Shown here piece after piece: positions 19,254-29,000 of a stretch of DNA of 64,000 bases (its first letter is position 1; each line of letters starts with the position of its first letter). The stretch comes from Pseudopedobacter alpinus (GTDB lineage: Bacteria; Bacteroidota; Bacteroidia; Sphingobacteriales; Sphingobacteriaceae): positions 1 through 64,000 of the forward strand of contig NZ_JBHULV010000024.1 of NCBI RefSeq assembly GCF_042684645.1, read 5' to 3'. A model generated the notes under the pieces. That model was not told the origin of the DNA. It did not search any database and saw only the letters and a program-made list of their open reading frames with translations. Made by a program: the position numbers and the translations under genes.

Positions 19254-19266
19254 ATAATATATTAAA

Positions 19267-21723
19267 ATGAAAATTCTAAAATTCGGGGGGACATCCGTAG
19301 GTTCCGTAGAAGCATTAAAAGCCCTAATGGGTATTGTGAAATCAAATATTGATGAACAAGAAGAAATAGTTATTGCCGTATCTGCAATGGGTGGCGTAAC
19401 TAACCAATTGTTAAATATGGCAAACGAGGCCGTTGCTGGAAATGATTTTACACCTTATTTAACAGATTTAGAAAAAAGACATTTTGCAGTTGTTAAAGAA
19501 TTAGTAGGCTTGCAACAGCAAAATCAGGTAATTACCAAGCTTAAGCTTTATTTTCAGGAGTTAGAAGATATTTTGCAAGGTGTTGCTGCTTTAAAAGAGT
19601 TAAGCCCAAAAACAAAAGACACTGTAGTTAGTTTTGGCGAAAGAAGTTCGGCTTTTATGATTAGCCGCATTTTAAGGATTATAAAACCAGAAACTGAGTT
19701 TTTAGACGCTACCACAATTATAAAAACGGACAGCAGTTTTGGAAATGCAAAAGTAGATTTTGACCAAACCAATATGTTAGTTCAAAATTACTTCTCATTA
19801 AACACTAATAACTTAGTAGTTGTAACTGGCTTTATTGCAAGTAATAACTTAAATCAAATTACCACTTTAGGCCGTGGTGGTAGTGATTATACCGCAGCTA
19901 TTTTAGGTGCTGCTTTAAATGTTTCGCAAATTGAAGTTTGGACAGATGTTAACGGAATGATGACTGCCGACCCTAGAAGAGTGAAAAAAGCTTTTTCTAT
20001 GGAAGAACTTTCATATACCGAAGCTATGGAACTTTCTTTCTTTGGTGCAAAGGTGATTTATCCGCCCACTATGATTCCGGCTTTTTTAAAGAAAATCCCT
20101 ATTGTTATTAAAAACACCTTTGAACCAAGTTTTGAAGGCACTTTTATTAAACATGATTTAAAACCATCAAACACCACTATCAGAGGGATTTCTTCTGTTG
20201 ACCATATTAGTATTATCAATATTGAAGGTAGCGGGATGATTGGTAAAGCAGGTTTTAGCGGTCGTTTGTTTTCATTACTATCAAGAGAACAAGTAAACGT
20301 AATTTTAATTACACAATCATCATCAGAACATTCTATCACTTTTGCAGTTAACCCAGATGATGCTTTAAAAGCGAAAGAATTAATAGCAAATGAGTTTGAG
20401 TTAGAATTATTGGCTGGCAAATTAGAGCCAGTTAAAATTGAAACTAACCTTTCTATTTTGGCTATTGTTGGCGAAAACATGAAAAAAACTCCAGGCATTT
20501 CTGGAAAACTTTTTAATGCTTTAGGCCGTAATGGCGTAAATGTGGTAGCCATTGCGCAAGGTTCGTCAGAGTACAATATTTCGGTTATTATCTATAACGA
20601 TGATTTATCAAAGGCATTAAACGCAGTGCATGATGCCTTTTTTGCCGAATTACAGAAAACATTGAATGTTTTTGTAGTTGGTGTGGGCAATATTGGTAAA
20701 GAATTGTTGAGTCAAATTAACGGACATGCAGCGTTTTTAGCTAAAAACAACCTCCTTAACATTAAAGTATTAGGTTTAATTAACACCAAAAAAATGTTGA
20801 TTGATACCAATGGAATAAATTTAGATAGCTATCAGGCTGATTTAGCAAATGCTCCAGAAATAGCAGATTTACCCTCTTTTGTGGCTAAAATGAAAGCCTT
20901 AAATTTGCCCAACTGTGTGTTTATAGACAATACAGCTAGCCCGCTTCCATCTAAATTTTACAAAGAAGCTTTTGAAGCAAATATATCTGTAGTTACTTGT
21001 AATAAAATTGCCAACTCTGGCGAGTATGCTCAATTTGCCGATTTAAAAAATACCGCTCAAAAACATGGTGTAGATTTTTATTACGAAACCAATGTAGGTG
21101 CTGGCTTGCCAATTATCAAAACTTTAAATGATTTAATTGTAAGTGGCGATAAAATTTCGAAAATTGAAGCTATACTTTCGGGTACAATTTCTTTCATTTT
21201 CAATAATTTTAAAGGCGAAGCTAATTTTCATGATGTGGTTAAAATGGCTCAAGAGAAAGGCTATACAGAACCAGATCCTCGTGATGATTTGGGCGGAATT
21301 GATTTTATGCGTAAGATGTTGATTTTAGCTCGTAACGCTGGCTTAGCTTTAGATGCGAAAGACGTAGAGCTAGGAGAAATTATTCCGGAAAGTTGTAGTA
21401 AAGCACCGTCTGTTGCCGATTTTTATCAAGAGTTAAAAAATTCAAATACTCATTTTGAGCAAATGAAAAATGATGCTGCAGAAGCAGGAAAAGTTTTGCG
21501 TTACATAGGCAAGTTAGAAAACGGAAAAGTGGAAATTAGTATGCAAGCTGTAGGAGCATATCATCCTTTTTACGCTTTATCTGGTAGTGATAATATTATC
21601 GCTTTTACCACAGACAGGTATAACGAAACCCAAATGGTTGTTAAAGGCCCAGGTGCTGGCGCTGCTGTTACCGCTGCAGGTGTTTTTGCTGATTTGGTGA
21701 AAGTGGGGGCTTCGAAAGCTTAA
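19267..21723 (+). CDS. thrA: Bifunctional aspartokinase / homoserine dehydrogenase
   Basis: An 818-residue fusion enzyme catalysing the first and third steps from aspartate to threonine. The aspartokinase half starts with KFGGTSVG at residues 5-12 and includes GFIASN...TTLGRGGSDYTAA. Two ACT-type regulatory segments follow around residues 310-460 (ISIINIEGSGMIGKAG, LSILAIVGENMKKTPG). The dehydrogenase half begins near residue 466 with the nucleotide-binding VFVVGVGNIGKELL, then YETNVGAGLPIIKTLNDL, ILSGTISFIFN and the catalytic GYTEPDPRDDLGGIDFMRK. It is the first gene of thrABC and is controlled by the attenuator ending 13 bases upstream. Feedback inhibition by threonine through the ACT domains is expected from the family. 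Confidence 0.97.
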   Translation: MKILKFGGTSVGSVEALKALMGIVKSNIDEQEEIVIAVSAMGGVTNQLLNMANEAVAGNDFTPYLTDLEKRHFAVVKELVGLQQQNQVITKLKLYFQELEDILQGVAALKELSPKTKDTVVSFGERSSAFMISRILRIIKPETEFLDATTIIKTDSSFGNAKVDFDQTNMLVQNYFSLNTNNLVVVTGFIASNNLNQITTLGRGGSDYTAAILGAALNVSQIEVWTDVNGMMTADPRRVKKAFSMEELSYTEAMELSFFGAKVIYPPTMIPAFLKKIPIVIKNTFEPSFEGTFIKHDLKPSNTTIRGISSVDHISIINIEGSGMIGKAGFSGRLFSLLSREQVNVILITQSSSEHSITFAVNPDDALKAKELIANEFELELLAGKLEPVKIETNLSILAIVGENMKKTPGISGKLFNALGRNGVNVVAIAQGSSEYNISVIIYNDDLSKALNAVHDAFFAELQKTLNVFVVGVGNIGKELLSQINGHAAFLAKNNLLNIKVLGLINTKKMLIDTNGINLDSYQADLANAPEIADLPSFVAKMKALNLPNCVFIDNTASPLPSKFYKEAFEANISVVTCNKIANSGEYAQFADLKNTAQKHGVDFYYETNVGAGLPIIKTLNDLIVSGDKISKIEAILSGTISFIFNNFKGEANFHDVVKMAQEKGYTEPDPRDDLGGIDFMRKMLILARNAGLALDAKDVELGEIIPESCSKAPSVADFYQELKNSNTHFEQMKNDAAEAGKVLRYIGKLENGKVEISMQAVGAYHPFYALSGSDNIIAFTTDRYNETQMVVKGPGAGAAVTAAGVFADLVKVGASKA

Positions 21724-21770
21724 GACGGAAGGCTTTAAGGTTTAGGAATTTTATAAGTTTGAAATAAATA

Positions 21771-21874
21771 ATGGTCTGTGAGGACACAGACCATGGAATA
21801 ATATAATGGTCTGTGAGGACATAGACCATGGAATAATAATAAAATTTCGCCTCGGTCTGTGTCCTCACAGACCG
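21771..21874. repeat. Three palindromic repeats (GGTCTGTG family)
   Basis: Three hairpin-forming units lie between thrA and thrB. Copy 1 (21771-21794) and copy 2 (21806-21829) are direct repeats with a 35-base period, each with arms ATGGTCTGTG and CACAGACCAT around AGGA; copy 2 has one arm mismatch. Copy 3 (21853-21874) has arms CGGTCTGTG and CACAGACCG around TCCT, the inverted loop. Such units resemble REP-type palindromes. A relative occurs at 35395-35421. Confidence 0.75.
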
Positions 21875-22023
21875 AAACTTGATAACATTATCTTGAGGAA
21901 TGAAGGTCTTAAAAACAAAGATTTGCACATTGAATTTAATATATATTTGTGAGATGTATCTCTGATGAACTTACTTTTTTCGAATGTTCAACATGATGAA
22001 ATCTTTAATAAATTTGAAAAGTT

Positions 22024-22145
22024 GCATTAGGGATTGAAGCGGCATCCTTTTTTGTCCCTCTTAACGCCTGACTGTCTAGTAGGTAGGGAGGCGAAGAGTA
22101 GTCAAAAAAGATATATCCGCCAGCAGGCGGACCGCTAAAACGCCC
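22024..22145 (+). repeat. Structured interspersed repeat upstream of thrB
   Basis: This element starts with TTAGGGATTGAAGCGGC and ends with AACGCCC, with a variable interior that can fold. CCTTTTTTG pairs with CAAAAAAG, an inner CGCCT/AGGCG stem is present, and a TCCGCCAGCAGGCGGA near-palindrome lies at 22117-22132. A second copy with the same ends and a shorter interior lies at 51282-51348. Both copies are oriented toward, and lie just 5' of, a coding gene (thrB here, 60 bases away). Confidence 0.7.
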
Positions 22146-22205
22146 AAATAAAAATAAACACGATAAGAATTCCTTCTTTTATAAGAAGGATATAGGATGA
22201 GGCTA

Positions 22206-23138
22206 ATGAAAAAATCAATAAAAGTTTTTGCACCAGCAACTGTGGCTAACGTGGTTTGTGGTTTCGATATTTTAGGTTTTGCCGTAAACGAACCAGGCGA
22301 TGAGTTGGTTATGGAATTAACGGATAAACGGGGCGTAAAAATTATATCTATAGAAGGAGATGAAGGAAAATTGCCTTTAGATCCGCAAAAAAACACGGTT
22401 AGCGCTTCGGTAATTAGCTTGCTAAAAAAACTGGAACGAGAAGATTTAGGGATAAATATCCAACTTAAAAAGAAAATGCCCATGGGCAGCGGCTTAGGCT
22501 CAAGCTCTGCAAGTGCTGTAGCAGGTTTATTTGCTGCAAACGAATTGTTAGGCCAACCTTTAAGTAAAATGGAATTATTGCCATTTGCCATGGAAGGCGA
22601 AGCTTTAGCTTGCGGACATGGACATGCTGATAACGTAGCGCCAGCTTTATTTGGTGGTTTTACGCTAATAAAAAGTTACGATCCGTTAGAAGTAATTGCT
22701 TTGCCAGTTCCAAAATTGTATTGTGCTTTACTATATCCTCATGTTGATGTTCCTACTCGTGATGCTCGTCAAATTATACGTTCAAAAGTATTGTTAAAAG
22801 ATGCAGTTACGCAATGGGGAAATATTGCCGGTTTAATTAGCTCTTTATACACTCATGATTACGATTTATTAGGCAGATGTTTAAAAGATGTTATTGTGGA
22901 GCCAATTCGCTCTATTTTAATTCCAGAATTTGATTTTATGAAAGCTTACGCAATGGAAAATGGTGCTTTAGGCTTTGGTATTTCAGGCTCTGGGCCTACG
23001 GTATTCTCTTTGTATAAATCTCCAGATGACGGACAAAAAGTAATTACAAATTTGCAAAGAATGCTAGCAGATAAAGGCATTAAAAGCAATATTTATTTAT
23101 CAGAAATTAACGAAACAGGACCAGTTATTTTAGCTTAA
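22206..23138 (+). CDS. thrB: Homoserine kinase
   Basis: GHMP-family homoserine kinase of about 310 residues, phosphorylating homoserine for threonine synthesis. The N-terminus VFAPATVANVVCGFDILGFAV is characteristic. The ATP-binding GHMP motif reads MPMGSGLGSSSASAVAG, and the C-terminal motif GFGISGSGPTVFSL is intact. I prefer the ATG at 22206 over the in-frame ATG at 22197, as the family usually starts one or two residues before KKSIKVF. It lies between thrA and thrC. The 480-base gap from thrA is filled with repeats, so it may have its own promoter or rely on readthrough. Confidence 0.96.
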   Translation: MKKSIKVFAPATVANVVCGFDILGFAVNEPGDELVMELTDKRGVKIISIEGDEGKLPLDPQKNTVSASVISLLKKLEREDLGINIQLKKKMPMGSGLGSSSASAVAGLFAANELLGQPLSKMELLPFAMEGEALACGHGHADNVAPALFGGFTLIKSYDPLEVIALPVPKLYCALLYPHVDVPTRDARQIIRSKVLLKDAVTQWGNIAGLISSLYTHDYDLLGRCLKDVIVEPIRSILIPEFDFMKAYAMENGALGFGISGSGPTVFSLYKSPDDGQKVITNLQRMLADKGIKSNIYLSEINETGPVILA

Positions 23139-23199
23139 GGCTTAATGCCGAAAGCTAAAAGCGTCTCAATTCTCACATCTCATTACTCATATCTAATTA
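23139..23199. repeat. Short degenerate repeats between thrB and thrC
   Basis: The 61-base gap contains an AGGCTTAATGCCGAAAGCTAAA-like segment followed by a CTCACATCTCATTACTCATATCT-like degenerate tract. Similar GCTAAAAGC and AAAGC units fill the gmk-yicC gap near 47950-48008. These are low-complexity intergenic repeats with no clear coding or structural role. Confidence 0.4.
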
Positions 23200-24501
23200 A
23201 TGAAATTATACTCCACCAAAAACCATGACTTATCAGTTGATTTAGAAACAGCTGTTTTTAATAGCCTTCCGGCTGATAAGGGATTATATATGCCTACCAT
23301 TTTGCCTCAAATAGATAAAATTTTGATGGAAAATTGGGATAAAAAAACTTTACCAGAAATTGCTTTTGACATAGCTTATACCTTATTAAAAGATGATATT
23401 TCTGCCGAAGATTTAAAGGCAATAGTTGATGAAGCAGCAAATTTTGAAGCGCCATTATATCCTTTGCAGGATGATACTTTTGTGTTGGAATTATTTCATG
23501 GCCCTTCTTTAGCTTTTAAAGATTTTGGAGGCCGTTTTATGAGCCGTATGATGGCTCATTTTCTTAAAAAAGAACAAAAGGAAATACAAATTTTAGTAGC
23601 CACATCTGGTGATACTGGTGGTGCGGTAGCTTTAGGCTTTTTAAATGTTCCGGGTATTAAAGTAACCATTTTATACCCTAAAGGAAAAGTAAGCTTGATA
23701 CAAGAATTGCAGTTAACCACAAATGGAAATAACATTGAAGCCATAGCTATCGATGGTACTTTTGACGATTGCCAAGCATTGGTTAAAAGAGCTTTCCATG
23801 ATGAAGATTTGAATGCTAAGCTAAATTTAACATCGGCTAACTCTATAAATATTAGTAGGTTAATTCCACAAATGTTTTATTATGCTAATACTTACGCCAA
23901 ACTTAAAAACGATTTTGAAGATTTAGTTTTTGTAACGCCAAGCGGAAATTTCGGGAACATTGCTGCCGGAATGATAGCTTATAAAATGGGTTTACCAGTA
24001 AAGAAATTTATTGCGGCCACAAATAGCAATGATATTGTTCCACAGTATTTAGAAAGTGGTGTTTATAATGCTCGCCCATCTGTGCAAACATTAGCAAACG
24101 CAATGGACGTTGGCGACCCAAGTAATTTTGTACGCATTTTGGATATGTTTAACAACGACATTGAAAAACTAAAAGAAATGTTGAGCGCTTGTGCTTATAA
24201 TGATGAGCAAATTAAAGAAGCGATTTTAGAAGTTCACAAGGCAAAAAATTATGTAGTTTGCCCGCATACTGCAACAGGTTATTTAGCAGTAAAAGATTTG
24301 AAAGAAAATACTGCTGTTACAGAAAAAACGGCTTATATTATTTTAGCAACTGCGCATCCTTGTAAATTTCCAGATGTTTTTGAGGAGTTGGGTATTAAGT
24401 ATGAAGAGCCAGAACAAGTCGCTGAACTTTATAAAAAAGATAAACACCAAGTAGAAATGAATAATAGCTTTGAAGATTTTAAAGCGTTTTTAATGAAGTA
24501 G
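23200..24501 (+). CDS. thrC: Threonine synthase
   Basis: A 433-residue PLP enzyme converting O-phosphohomoserine to threonine. The PLP-binding lysine lies in LFHGPSLAFKDFGGRF near residue 107, and VATSGDTGGAVALGF forms the phosphate-binding loop. SANSINISRLIPQMFYY and FVTPSGNFGNIAAG are also characteristic of the short type-2 threonine synthases. It is the last gene of the thr operon and is followed within 20 bases by a strong terminator. Confidence 0.97.
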   Translation: MKLYSTKNHDLSVDLETAVFNSLPADKGLYMPTILPQIDKILMENWDKKTLPEIAFDIAYTLLKDDISAEDLKAIVDEAANFEAPLYPLQDDTFVLELFHGPSLAFKDFGGRFMSRMMAHFLKKEQKEIQILVATSGDTGGAVALGFLNVPGIKVTILYPKGKVSLIQELQLTTNGNNIEAIAIDGTFDDCQALVKRAFHDEDLNAKLNLTSANSINISRLIPQMFYYANTYAKLKNDFEDLVFVTPSGNFGNIAAGMIAYKMGLPVKKFIAATNSNDIVPQYLESGVYNARPSVQTLANAMDVGDPSNFVRILDMFNNDIEKLKEMLSACAYNDEQIKEAILEVHKAKNYVVCPHTATGYLAVKDLKENTAVTEKTAYIILATAHPCKFPDVFEELGIKYEEPEQVAELYKKDKHQVEMNNSFEDFKAFLMK

Positions 24502-24520
24502 GATTTTAAATGAATATTTA

Positions 24521-24556
24521 AAGGCTCAAATGTTTGATAGCATTTGAGCCTTTTTT
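24521..24556 (+). terminator. Terminator after thrC
   Basis: A perfect 12-pair stem (AAGGCTCAAATG with CATTTGAGCCTT) encloses an eight-base loop and is followed by a run of six T at 24551-24556. It closes the thrABC operon. Confidence 0.9.
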
Positions 24557-24625
24557 GTGAAGAGCGCATTTCATCTTAATTATGCCATAAAGCATATAAA
24601 TATTTAAACTAAACCCAACATTGTT

Positions 24626-24633
24626 TATTTTTG
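24626..24633 (+). promoter_or_regulatory. -7 element of the miaE promoter
   Basis: TATTTTTG matches TAnnTTTG, but no clear -33 TTG was found at the expected distance. The predicted start of transcription is at or just after 24638. The mRNA would therefore be nearly leaderless with the first ATG, or have a 13-15 base leader with the in-frame ATG at 24653. Confidence 0.45.
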
Positions 24634-24637
24634 CAAC

Positions 24638-25246
24638 ATGAGCGAAAAAACCATGTTCAAGCTACAGTTACCAACCGACCCATTTTGGGTTAAAAATGTA
24701 GTTGAGAGTAATATTGAAGAGATTTTAACAGACCATGCTTATTGCGAGCAAAAAGCTGCTACTAATGCCATTACTTTGATTATTCAAAATCCACAAATTC
24801 CGGAATTAGTTTCAGAAATGGCGGAGTTGGTAAAAGAAGAAATGGATCACTTTAAAAGGGTGCATGATATTATAATTGAGCGTGGTTATAGCTTAGGGTT
24901 AGAACGTAAGGATAATTATGTAAATGAACTTATCAAATTTTTGAAACGTGGTGGTGGCGAAGCAAAAAGAACTGAAAGCATGGTAGATAGGTTGCTGCTT
25001 GCCGCAATGATTGAAGCTAGAAGTTGTGAGCGTTTTAAGACATTATCAGAACATGTAGATGATAAACAACTATCAGAATTTTACCACGAATTAATGATTT
25101 CTGAAGCTACTCATTATACTTTATTTATAGGTTTAGCTCGTAAATACGGTACTGGTATTGATGTAGAAAAACGCTGGCAAGAATGGTTGGATTATGAAGG
25201 TGACGTAATTAAACGTTACGGAAAATCGGAAACTATACATGGCTAA
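24638..25246 (+). CDS. miaE: tRNA-(ms2io6A)-hydroxylase-like protein
   Basis: A 202-residue ferritin-like diiron protein of the MiaE family, which hydroxylates the isopentenyl group of modified adenosine 37 in tRNA. Candidate metal-binding residues occur in helices: DHAYCEQKAATNA, KEEMDHFKRVHDI, AAMIEARSCERFK and MISEATHYTLFIG, giving the Glu/ExxH pattern. A second in-frame ATG at 24653 is a possible start because the promoter -7 element lies so close to the first. The last eight bases overlap the DUF5808 gene. Confidence 0.88.
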   Translation: MSEKTMFKLQLPTDPFWVKNVVESNIEEILTDHAYCEQKAATNAITLIIQNPQIPELVSEMAELVKEEMDHFKRVHDIIIERGYSLGLERKDNYVNELIKFLKRGGGEAKRTESMVDRLLLAAMIEARSCERFKTLSEHVDDKQLSEFYHELMISEATHYTLFIGLARKYGTGIDVEKRWQEWLDYEGDVIKRYGKSETIHG

Positions 25247-25442
25247 TTTTCCAGAAAAGAATACTCATCCTCATAATTTTATATGGGGAATATTTTACTT
25301 TAACACTAAAAATGAAAAATTGTGGGTTAGAAAAGCAAGACCTGGTTTAGGTTGGACATTAAATTTTGCCAATCCTTTGGCTTACATTTTTGTTTTTATA
25401 TTTTTTTTAATCATAAATCTATTGATTAGGATGGTTCCATAA
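25239..25442 (+). CDS. DUF5808-like small membrane protein
   Basis: A 67-residue protein. The N-terminal half (WGIFYFNTKNEKLWVRKARPGLGWTLNFANP) resembles DUF5808, a short motif region of unknown function. The C-terminal 24 residues form one hydrophobic membrane helix. It overlaps the end of miaE by eight bases, so it is translated from the same message. Function is unknown. Confidence 0.75.
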   Translation: MANFPEKNTHPHNFIWGIFYFNTKNEKLWVRKARPGLGWTLNFANPLAYIFVFIFFLIINLLIRMVP

Positions 25443-25526
25443 TCCTAAACTTAAAATCTTAATCTTTTAAGTAAAAATTGAAACTTTTTATTTCATGGAT
25501 AGTATAAAACCAACAAATACTATTTC

Positions 25527-26054
25527 ATGAAGAAAGTTTATTTTATCCTATTATTTATTTTTTTTAATCAGCTAAGTTTTTCTCAAACCCTAGCTATTTC
25601 TACTATTAACGTAGGAGGCAATACAACCACCATAAGAACGCATCAATTTGATTGGAGCATTGGAGAATCTTGCTCTATTGCAAGTTTCAGCAATCCTAAT
25701 AATTTATTGGTAACATCTGGTGTTTTACAACCCATCTATGTTGAAAAAATTATTGCTAACAATTTCGGCAATGTTTGGACAAATGATGAAGTGTCTTTAT
25801 ATCCTATCCCCACAAAAGATTTCTTTACCGTTGCTCTTAAAACAACTCAAAAAGGAACTATCAACTTTACTTTATTAAACCTTTCGGGTATTGTGCTTGA
25901 AACTAGATCTGTTAATCATATTTATAGTGATGAATTAGAAAAGTTTGATTTAAGCAAATTAAGTCCGGGCATCTATTACCTAGAAGTTGTAATGGCTGTA
26001 AGTCCTACAGTTTTTAAACCAAAAAGAGGCACCTTTAAAATCGTTAAAATTTAA
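25527..26054 (+). CDS. Secreted protein with T9SS type A-like C-terminal domain
   Basis: A 175-residue exported protein with signal peptide residues 1-19 (FFNQLSFSQ). The N-terminal part (ISTINVGGNTTTIRTHQFDWSIGES...TSGVLQP) is a motif common before sorting domains in this phylum. The last 80 residues (VSLYPIPTKDFFTVALK, FTLLNLSGIVLETR, FDLSKLSPGIYYLEV, GTFKIVKI) match the type A C-terminal domain recognised by the type IX secretion system. It is thus probably delivered to the cell surface. It lies 21 bases upstream of the repeat protein gene and may be in the same operon. Confidence 0.8.
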   Translation: MKKVYFILLFIFFNQLSFSQTLAISTINVGGNTTTIRTHQFDWSIGESCSIASFSNPNNLLVTSGVLQPIYVEKIIANNFGNVWTNDEVSLYPIPTKDFFTVALKTTQKGTINFTLLNLSGIVLETRSVNHIYSDELEKFDLSKLSPGIYYLEVVMAVSPTVFKPKRGTFKIVKI

Positions 26055-26075
26055 AAAATATAACACCTAATAAAT

Positions 26076-29000
26076 ATGAAAAAACTAATAATTCTTTTTG
26101 GTATAATATTCATTGCTACACAATATTCGGCCTTGGCACAAGCGCCTTTACAACTAAACTTTCAGGGTGTAGCCCGAAATGCCAAAGGAGATGCTTTGGC
26201 AAATCAAAATATTCATGTTAGAATATCAATACATGACAATACACCAACTGGAGTTATTGTTTATTCTGAAAGTAGGGTAACTACCACCAATCCTGTAGGT
26301 GTTTTTAATATTATTATCGGCAGTCAGGGTGTTACAAGTTCTTCTGGTTCTATGGAAGTGATTAACTGGGCACAAGGCAATAAATATTTACAATTAGAAT
26401 TTGACGTAAATGGGACAAACAACTTTGTTGATTTAGGCACCACACAATTTCAATCTGTTCCTTATGCTTTCAATGCATTTACTGCAAACCCAATTGGAAA
26501 TGCGTCAGGCGATTTAACTGGTGTTTATCCTAAGCCTTCAATTGCAAATAGTGCTGTAACTACCTCTAAAATTGCCGACTTAAATGTTACTGATATAAAA
26601 ATACAAAGTATAAGTGGCTCTAAGGTTATTGGAGATATTGCTGGTAAGGCCTCAAATGTTACTGGAATAGTAAGCATTGAGCATGGCGGTACAGGAACAA
26701 ATAATTTAGATGGCATAAAAGCTTCTTTTGGATTGTCAAACGTTGATAACACTAAGGATTTAGATAAACCAGTTTCAAAATTAACTTTAGCTGGTTTAAA
26801 TACTAAAGTAAACACCGCTGATACTGCCGCAATGTTGAATCCTTATGCGAAAGCTGCTTCAACAATAGCTGGTTTAAATACTAAAGTAAATACCGCTGAT
26901 ACTGCCGCAATGTTGAATCCTTATGCGAAAGCTGCTGCAATGACTGCTGGTTTAAATACCAAAGTAAACACCGCTGATACTGCTGCAATGTTGAATCCTT
27001 ATGCAAAAGCTGCTTCAACTGTTGCTGGTTTAAACACTAAAGTGAATACCGCTGATACTGCTGCAATGTTGAATCCTTATGCGAAATCGGTTGCAATGAC
27101 TGTTGGATTAAATGCTAAAGTAAACACCGCTGATACTGCTGCAATGTTGAATCCTTATGCGAAATCGGTTGCAATGACTGTTGGATTAAATACTAAAGTA
27201 AACACCGCTGATACTGCTGCAATGTTGAATCCTTATGCTAAAGCTATGGCGATGACTACTGGTTTAAATACTAAAGTAAACACCGCCGATACTGCTGCCA
27301 TGTTGAATCCTTATGCGAAAGCTGCTTCAACAATAGCTGGTTTAAACACTAAAGTAAACACCGCTGATACCGCTACAATGTTGAATCCTTATGCGAAAGC
27401 TGTGGCGATGACTGCTGGTTTAAATACCAAAGTGAATACTGCTGACACTGCTGCAATGTTGAATCCTTATGCAAAAGCTGTGGCGATGACTGCTGGTTTA
27501 AATACCAAAGTAAACACCGCTGATACTGCCGCAATGTTGAATCCTTATGCAAAAGCAGCTTCAACTACTGCTGGATTAAATACTAAAGTGAATACAGCCG
27601 ATACCGCAACAATGTTAAATCCGTATGCTAAAGCAGCTGCAACTCTAGCAGGTTTAATTAGTAAAGTAAACATTACTGATACCGCTACAATGTTGATTCC
27701 GTATGCTAAAGCAGCTTCAACTCTAGCAGGTTTAAATAGTAAAGTAAACATTACTGATACCGCTACAATGTTGAATCCTTATGCGAAAGCTGCTTCAACA
27801 ATAGCTGGATTAAATACTAAAGTAAACACCGCCGATACTGCTGCAATGTTGAATCCTTATGCGAAAGCTGTGGCGATGACTACTGGATTAAATACTAAAG
27901 TAAACACCGCCGATACTGCTGCAATGTTGAATCCTTATGCGAAAGCTGTGGCGATGACTACTGGATTAAATACTAAAGTGAATACAGCTGATACCGCAAC
28001 AATGTTGAATCCTTATGCGAAATCGGTTGCAATGACTGCTGGGTTAAACACTAAAGTAAACACCGCTGACACTGCTGCAATGTTGAATCCTTATGCGAAA
28101 GCTGCTTCAACAATAGCTGGTTTAAATACTAAAGTAAATACCGCTGACACTGCTGCAATGTTGAATCCTTATGCGAAAGCTGCTTCAACTACTGCTGGAT
28201 TAAATACCAAAGTGAATACCGCTGATACTGCTGCCATGTTAAATCCTTATGCGAAAGCTGTGGCGATGACTACTGGATTAAATACCAAAGTAAACACCGC
28301 TGATACTGCTGCAATGTTGAATCCTTATGCTAAAGCTATGGCGATGACTACTGGTTTAAATACTAAAGTAAACACCGCCGATACTGCTGCAATGTTGAAT
28401 CCTTATGCGAAAGCTGTGGCGATGACTACTGGATTAAATACCAAAGTGAATACTGCTGACACTGCTACCATGTTGAATCCTTATGCGAAAGCGGCTGCAA
28501 TGACTGTTGGTTTAAACACTAAAGTGAATACTGCTGACACTGCTGCAATGTTGAATCCTTATGCGAAAGCTGTGGCGATGACTACTGGTTTAAATACTAA
28601 AGTAAATACCGCTGACACTGCTGCAATGTTGAATCCTTATGCGAAAGCTGCTTCAACAATAGCTGGTTTAAATACTAAAGTAAATACCGCTGATACTGCT
28701 GCCATGTTGAATCCTTATGCTAAAGCTGTGGCGATGACTACTGGTTTAAATACTAAAGTAAACACCGCCGATACTGCTGCCATGTTAAATCCTTATGCGA
28801 AAGCTGCTTCAACAATAGCTGGTTTAAACACTAAAGTAAACACCGCTGATACTGCTGCAATGTTGAATCCTTATGCTAAAGCTGTGGCGATGACTACTGG
28901 TTTAAATACTAAAGTAAACACCGCCGATACTGCTGCCATGTTGAATCCTTACGCGAAAGCCGCTTCAACAATAGCTGGTTTAAATACTAAAGTAAATACC

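Noticed and set aside
21771..21874. Short CRISPR-like cluster of palindromes
   Set aside because: Only three units with irregular spacing and inverted orientation of one; a REP-type explanation fits better.
27373..27751. Minus-strand open frames inside the repeat array
   Set aside because: They are complements of the coding repeats and share their periodicity; no independent start signals.
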